A stretch of DNA of 64,000 bases, from contig OU964932.1 in the NCBI GenBank assembly GCA_918807975.1, positions 10,664,001-10,728,000 of the forward strand, read 5' to 3'. A program made the position numbers and the translations under genes. Under the pieces are notes generated by a model. That model worked only from the letters and a program-made list of their open reading frames with translations. It was not told the origin of the DNA and ran no database searches. Source of the stretch: Aplidium turbinatum. Its lineage: Eukaryota; Chordata; Ascidiacea; Aplousobranchia; Polyclinidae. Position 1 is the first letter of the stretch; each line of letters opens with the position of its first letter. Shown piece after piece: positions 59,361 to 64,000 of the stretch.

Positions 59361-59971
59361 ATTAGGCTACTACCATATCACTTCAGAGAAAAGGGTGTTA
59401 TTTTCTGTGCCAAGTGCCCTTCTAGATCCGCTACTGTGGTGATTTGATATGTAGGCTATTGTTTTTGTGTGGTATATTTTTGTAAGGTTTGTGTGCACTG
59501 CCATACACAAGGGGAGAGCATTAGGCCATGGTTTTCCCCCTTTTAAAAATGTTTCAGTATTTTAAGAAAGTAGATTATGGCATTTAATATGTTTTGGATA
59601 GCACTTCCAAAGCAATTAACAATCTTGCTATGGATTGAGAAAATACTAAATCCATGGTCTAATAATAATAGTAGCCTAATAATAATAAGTCAACTACGTT
59701 GTCTCCGTAAAGCATTATTATACATCATGAGTGTTGTTTTCAATGCAAAATCTATTTAAATGAGTTAACCTAGCTACTGCAAACTAAGAAATTATCGACA
59801 ATGCAAGCTGAGTAACCTATGGTAGCCTACTATGCCAATCTTATACAATATAACTCACTGGTTATTATTAGCAATGGAAGATTTTTTAAATTCGTTTTAT
59901 TTCGTTTTGAAATGCATTTCGAATGCTCCCGCTCCTTAAGGAAATTTTGTATACTCAACACTTCCGCGCGT
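59361..59971. other. Non-coding stretch
   Basis: No feature recognised except micro-palindromes near 59366, 59454, 59684 and 59824. Confidence 0.4.
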
Positions 59972-59979
59972 GATGTATT

Positions 59980-60424
59980 CAGGGGCGCCGGAACGATTTT
60001 TGACTGGGGGGCAGGATTATGAAAAAAGGGCACTTTTGTTGCTGAAAAGTCAATTTTTTTTAGTTTTAAGATAAGATATAGCGATAATGCTCATCTTTCA
60101 GCTCATTATCGAGTATTAGTAATGATACAAGAACTACATACCGGTAGCATATACAAAGAACAATGGCACGGAAGGGCATCATGCTATGTTATAATGATGT
60201 AACCTCCTGTGATACAGACTTTTGTGTCGAGAATATTATTTTGAGGCAAAGTGAAAGATTATAATTAGACTAAAAGCGAATAGCAGAAATTGTTATATTG
60301 CAAAATATTCAGTAGCTTACATGACCTTAAGAGGGCACCATTGTCCCCCTTGTCCCCCCATCCACAGTAAAATTGAGGGCAGGGGGAGCATCCGCTTCCC
60401 TGCCCCCCGCTTCCGGTGCCCCTG
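59980..60424. mobile_element. Internally deleted hAT (MITE) of the GGGGCGCCGGAA family
   Basis: Termini CAGGGGCGCCGGAACG and CTTCCGGTGCCCCTG; target duplication GATGTATT at 59972-59979 and 60425-60432. The left 70 bases (GAACGATTTTTGACTGGGGG) and the right 100 bases match, in reverse orientation, the two ends of 43843-45169; the transposase middle is gone. Confidence 0.92.
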
Positions 60425-60432
60425 GATGTATT

Positions 60433-61069
60433 GTTACTTTGTTGTGTGGCCTGCTGCACTTTAAGGAAAAAAAAACATTTGGTCCCTGCCCCCTATTAAA
60501 GGAAAATTTAATTGTTTTTGATGGCGGGTTATGAACTGATTCTACCGTGTTCATTTTTAATGTCGTTCATATGACAAAGCCAAGGCTTGGAAGGCGATGA
60601 AAATGTGTTGAAAAGCCAATTGCTCAGTGTGTGTAATGAATAATGTGGACACAACCTATTATAGTGTTGATCACTCATCGAAGAAAAATCACCAGTAATT
60701 TGTAGCCGAAAATGCAATACAATATCATCTTAACAACAAGAAGCTTTTTTACAATATTTTTCACAAACTTTACGCGATTTCTTTGATGTGTAAATGTGTA
60801 ATTTCTCTATCTACATTTTGTGTAACTTGCAAATTTGAGTTACTTTTACTCTAGGTTTTCATGCAATAACGAACGAAAGCTTGAAACATGCGCAGCAACT
60901 TAATTTGCATTTGTCGAACAAAGTCGGAAGAACAATTTTAAGAAAGAATATCTCAATTCAAAACTTACTTCAAAAGGGAACACTAAATACTAAAGAAAAC
61001 AATTTTCTTACGTCTATTCGACGTAGGATTGGAGAGATAAACGTAGTACAGAAATGGAAGTCACCTCTG
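60433..61069. other. Non-coding stretch
   Basis: Nothing recognised. A plus-strand open frame at 60881-61078 has no further support. Confidence 0.35.
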
Positions 61070-61370
61070 ATTGATTAAACCTTTATCCTTGGACTGGGAA
61101 ACCTTCTTGCAGAGCTTAATTCTATCAGTTTCGCATACTTGTAGAGGCTTTGAATCACTGACGCAGGCCCGTTCACCGAGATTGACAAAGTGAAGTTTCC
61201 AATTGTTGAAGTGTTGTTGCCAAGAATTATTCTATCCATTAGATGCCGCAGAATAGAGAGTAGCCTAGCTCTCAACGTGCGTTGCTCAAGTGCACACCCC
61301 GAGAGTCCAACCAGCGCCGCTTGATCTTCAAGCTTTTTCGTTCCAGAAGTCACGCGCTAACCAACTGAGT
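61070..61370 (-). repeat. tRNA-derived SINE copy, diverged
   Basis: Shares CTTGTAGAGGCTTTGA, CCAATTGTTGAAGTGTTGTT and CACACCCCGAGAGTCCAACC (plus strand) with 46300-46597. The head region near GCGCTAACCAACTGAGTGC is diverged. Confidence 0.75.
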
Positions 61371-62283
61371 GCATTTACAATAAAACGTAGTTAAACTACT
61401 TTTAACAATTATTTTATCGTACAATAAATTCTTGATATTCGTGAAAAAAGTAGCCTACCTCTAGGCTAACTATAAAACAAACAATTATGGTTTGCGCATC
61501 TTAAGCTCAAACTAGGGCAGAGTGAATCACACGGTTTCTGTAAAAATTAGAAAAAGTACGAATGCGGACCGATTTAACCATGTCTGGCATCTTTTCTGTT
61601 GATGCTCGAAAAGCACAAGACTGGATTTTAAAAGCCCGCCTTGACAAATGCCTAATAACTCAGCCGCTGAATACCCCACATTTGAGAAAATTGAGATGCA
61701 CATTGTCAAATGATTTTGTTGGTTTTGGTAATCGTTTATTTTCAAAATAATTGTGGAGTTTGTGTATTCTGATTACATATGTTGCAAAAAAATCTAAAAA
61801 CACCAATTTTGCAGGCATTTCGTCATTAGTCATTTTATTGCCGAATGTGTTCATTCTTTTGTTTTTGATGATTTGTGAATATTCAGAAAGATTATTTAAA
61901 AACAGATTTTTTTTACTACAAATACAGTATTTTTCAAATTCGTACCACATAAAGCAGTTTTAACGTTGTTCGGATAAATTGCACTAATCGCTTCTCCATG
62001 AGTGGCCATCCAGGCTTGGTGCGTACAGTATCGCTCAAGACAGATAAAGATGAATAAAAGCATACTCTCACCTCTGGCTAACCTAGCAATCAAACTAATT
62101 TTACACGGATTTAACGTTCGCAGATTGACTTTCTAGTTAAAAAAATAGTTTTATCACATTCTTTAGAACAGTCAGTTGTTTTGTCAGTCGTTTCATGAAG
62201 TGTAGCTCTCAACCTCCTGAAATTCTTTTAGCCTACAACTAGAAAAAGTTCTTTTTTTATTACCTTTCAATGTACCCCGATAG
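61371..62283. other. Non-coding stretch
   Basis: No gene or repeat recognised; several short open frames lack support. Confidence 0.35.
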
Positions 62284-62342
62284 AAAAATCTGTCATTTTA
62301 ACATTGATTCAACTGCAAAATGACGGATTTTACTGCCTTGGC
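62284..62342. repeat. Partial copy of the 88-bp palindromic repeat at the edge of the minisatellite
   Basis: AAAATCTGTCATTTTAACAT, TGATTCAACTGC and the return AAAATGACGGATTTTACTGC with the loop deleted. Confidence 0.6.
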
Positions 62343-62346
62343 AGGT

Positions 62347-63685
62347 AAACGTTGAAACGACATAAAAGCCAGATTTTGAATCGTAACTTTTGAAACTTCT
62401 GAAAGCCAACTTTTCAAACTTATGAAAGCCAACTTTTGAAACTTATGAAAGCCAACGTTGAAACGATATATAAGCCAACTTTTGAAACGTATGAAAGCCA
62501 ACGTTGAAACGATATATAAGCCAACTTTTGAAACGTATGAAAGCCAACGTTGAAACGATATATAAGCCAACTTTTGAAACTTATGAAAGCCAACGTTGAA
62601 ACGATATATAAGCCAACTTTTGAAACGTATGAAAGCCAACGTTGAAACGATATATAAGCCAACTTTTGAAACGTATGAAAGCCAACGTTGAAACGATATA
62701 TAAGCCAACTTTTGAAACGTATGAAAGCCAACGTTGAAACGATATATAAGCCAACTTTTGAAACGTATGAAAGCCAACGTTGAAACGATATATAAGCCAA
62801 CTTTTGAAACGTATGAAAGCCAACGTTGAAACGATATATAAGCCAACTTTTGAAACTTATGAAAGCCAACGTTGAAACGATATATAAGCCAACTTTTGAA
62901 ACTTCTGAAAGCCAACGTTGAAACGATATATAAGCCAACTTTTGCAACTTATGAAAGCCAACGTTGAAACGATATATAAGCCAACTTTTGAAACTTATGA
63001 AAGCCAACGTTGAAACGATATATAAGCCAACTTTTGAAACGTATGAAAGCCAACGTTGAAACGATATATAGGCCAACTTTTGAAACTTATGAAAGCCAAC
63101 GTTGAAACGATATATAAGCCAACTTTTGAAACTTCTGAAAGCCAACTTTTCAAACTTATGAAAGCCAACTTTTGAAACTTATGAAAGCCAACGTTGAAAC
63201 GATATATAAGCCAACTTTTGAAACGTATGAAAGCCAACGTTGAAACGATATATAAGCCAACTTTTGCAACTTATGAAAGCCAACGTTGAAACGATATATA
63301 AGCCAACTTTTGAAACGTATGAAAGCCAACGTTGAAACGATATATAAGTCACCTTTTGAAACTTCTGAAAGCCAACGTTGAAACGATATATAAGCCAACT
63401 TTTGAAACTTATGAAAACCAACGTTGAAACGATATATAAGCCAACTTTTGAAACTTATGAAAGCCAACGTTGAAACGATATATAAGCCAACTTTTGAAAC
63501 TTATGAAAGCCAACGTTGAAACGATATATAAGCCAACTTTTGAAACTTATGAAAGCCAACGTTGAAACGATATATAAGCCAACTTTTGAAACTTCTGAAA
63601 GCCAACGTTGAAACGATAGATAAGCCAACTTTTGAAACTTATGAAAGCCAACGTTGAAACGATATATAAGTCAACTTTTAAAACT
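62347..63685. repeat. 46-bp minisatellite, about 29 units, built from two 23-bp half-units
   Basis: Half-unit A is GTTGAAACGATATATAAGCC plus AAC; half-unit B is TTTTGAAACGTATGAAAGCC plus AAC, with CTTATG as a common variant of CGTATG. They alternate A-B through the array. Runs of B alone occur near 62391-62450 and 63123-63185, about 735 bp (16 units) apart. The 46-bp period shifts frame at each unit, so all the long minus-strand open frames are by-products of the repeat and not genes. Confidence 0.95.
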
Positions 63686-63699
63686 GATTTGTCACTTCT

Positions 63700-63990
63700 T
63701 TGTCGCATGTTCCCTTCTCATGGACTGCCGAACCAAGATATTTAAACTCTTTTACTTGTTTCATCATTTCTCCTTGTCGCTTAACTTTTCAAAGCTAAGA
63801 GAAAAATAAAGAAAATCTGAAGGCATAAGAGACAGACTGTACAAAAAGTGGAAAACTTGGCAATGTTATACAAGAAACTAAAAAAAATAAACATCAACAT
63901 CTTTGGTTTGGCTGATATGCATCGGAACGAAAGTGAGCAAATAAGAAAGAATGGTTACAATGCATTTACTCAGAAAATAAAACCACTCAA
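63700..63990 (+). pseudogene. Faint LINE endonuclease-like remnant
   Basis: Around 63865-63990 the plus strand reads NINIFGLADMHRNESEQIRK and NGYNAFTQKIKPLK after a LYKKLKK-like stretch, resembling the region of a LINE endonuclease before its active-site loop. Too short and diverged to be sure. Confidence 0.25.
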
Positions 63991-64000
63991 ATAACGTTAG

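Noticed and set aside
62298-63467. Long minus-strand open frames (up to 241 codons) of repeating RFKSWLIYRFNVGF text
   Set aside because: They are the 46-bp minisatellite read in all three frames: three units equal 46 codons, so the repeat simply lacks stops. There is no start context, splice site or domain.
1-64000. CRISPR arrays, bacterial operons, riboswitches
   Set aside because: The window is eukaryotic; the only regular array is a direct tandem minisatellite without spacers.

Overview
The window looks like nuclear DNA of an invertebrate animal. It is AT-rich, its genes are split by GT-AG introns, and about a quarter to a third of it is recognisable transposons and repeats. Penelope-like retroelements with a GIY-YIG nuclease, many hAT transposons and their short derivatives, and tRNA-derived SINEs suggest a marine invertebrate, possibly a lower deuterostome. 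The species cannot be fixed from the sequence. All functional calls come from motif recognition by eye; no database search was possible.

Host genes. (1) A minus-strand gene runs from an ATG at 16172 down to about 2883, perhaps to 171. At least 13 coding exons are visible and all but one of the exon junctions agree in codon phase. The protein is rich in Ser, Arg and Lys with short helical segments; its family was not recognised. (2) On the plus strand, 1010-2212 is an exon coding for a protein with a LisH-like N-terminus and a long C-terminal coiled coil. If the candidate last exon of gene 1 is right, gene 2 sits inside an intron of gene 1. (3) A minus-strand glycosyltransferase of family GT31 is reconstructed as four coding exons (45426-45305, 33860-33625, 32997-32775, 29365-28768). 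They add up to exactly 393 codons with every intron phase matching. Its introns hold a LINE, a Penelope-like element and several nested hAT elements. (4) Weaker coding candidates lie at 18209-18456, 28564-28770, 31590-31801 and 58840-59040.

Mobile DNA. At least fourteen elements with short terminal inverted repeats are present, nearly all hAT-type and bounded by 8-bp target duplications that can be read directly. Several are nested: 6949-7803, 38235-41213 (two elements inside one another plus a palindromic insert), 47647-50228 (inside a THAP transposase-like gene and itself carrying another hAT) and 54360-55138. Retroelements are a 5'-truncated LINE (29745-31565), Penelope-like pieces at 35000-37103 (an inverted pair) and 41560-43200, three or four tRNA-derived SINE copies, and hammerhead-ribozyme-like motifs at about 4190, 34720 and 41590. 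A 46-bp minisatellite of about 29 units fills 62347-63685.

The two most unusual signals are the repeated micro-palindrome GTAGGC(C)TAC, scattered roughly once per kilobase on both strands and found at the point where the THAP zinc-finger frame breaks, and the isolated hammerhead-like unit at 4111-4279 bounded by a perfect 16-bp inverted repeat, which may be a retrozyme.
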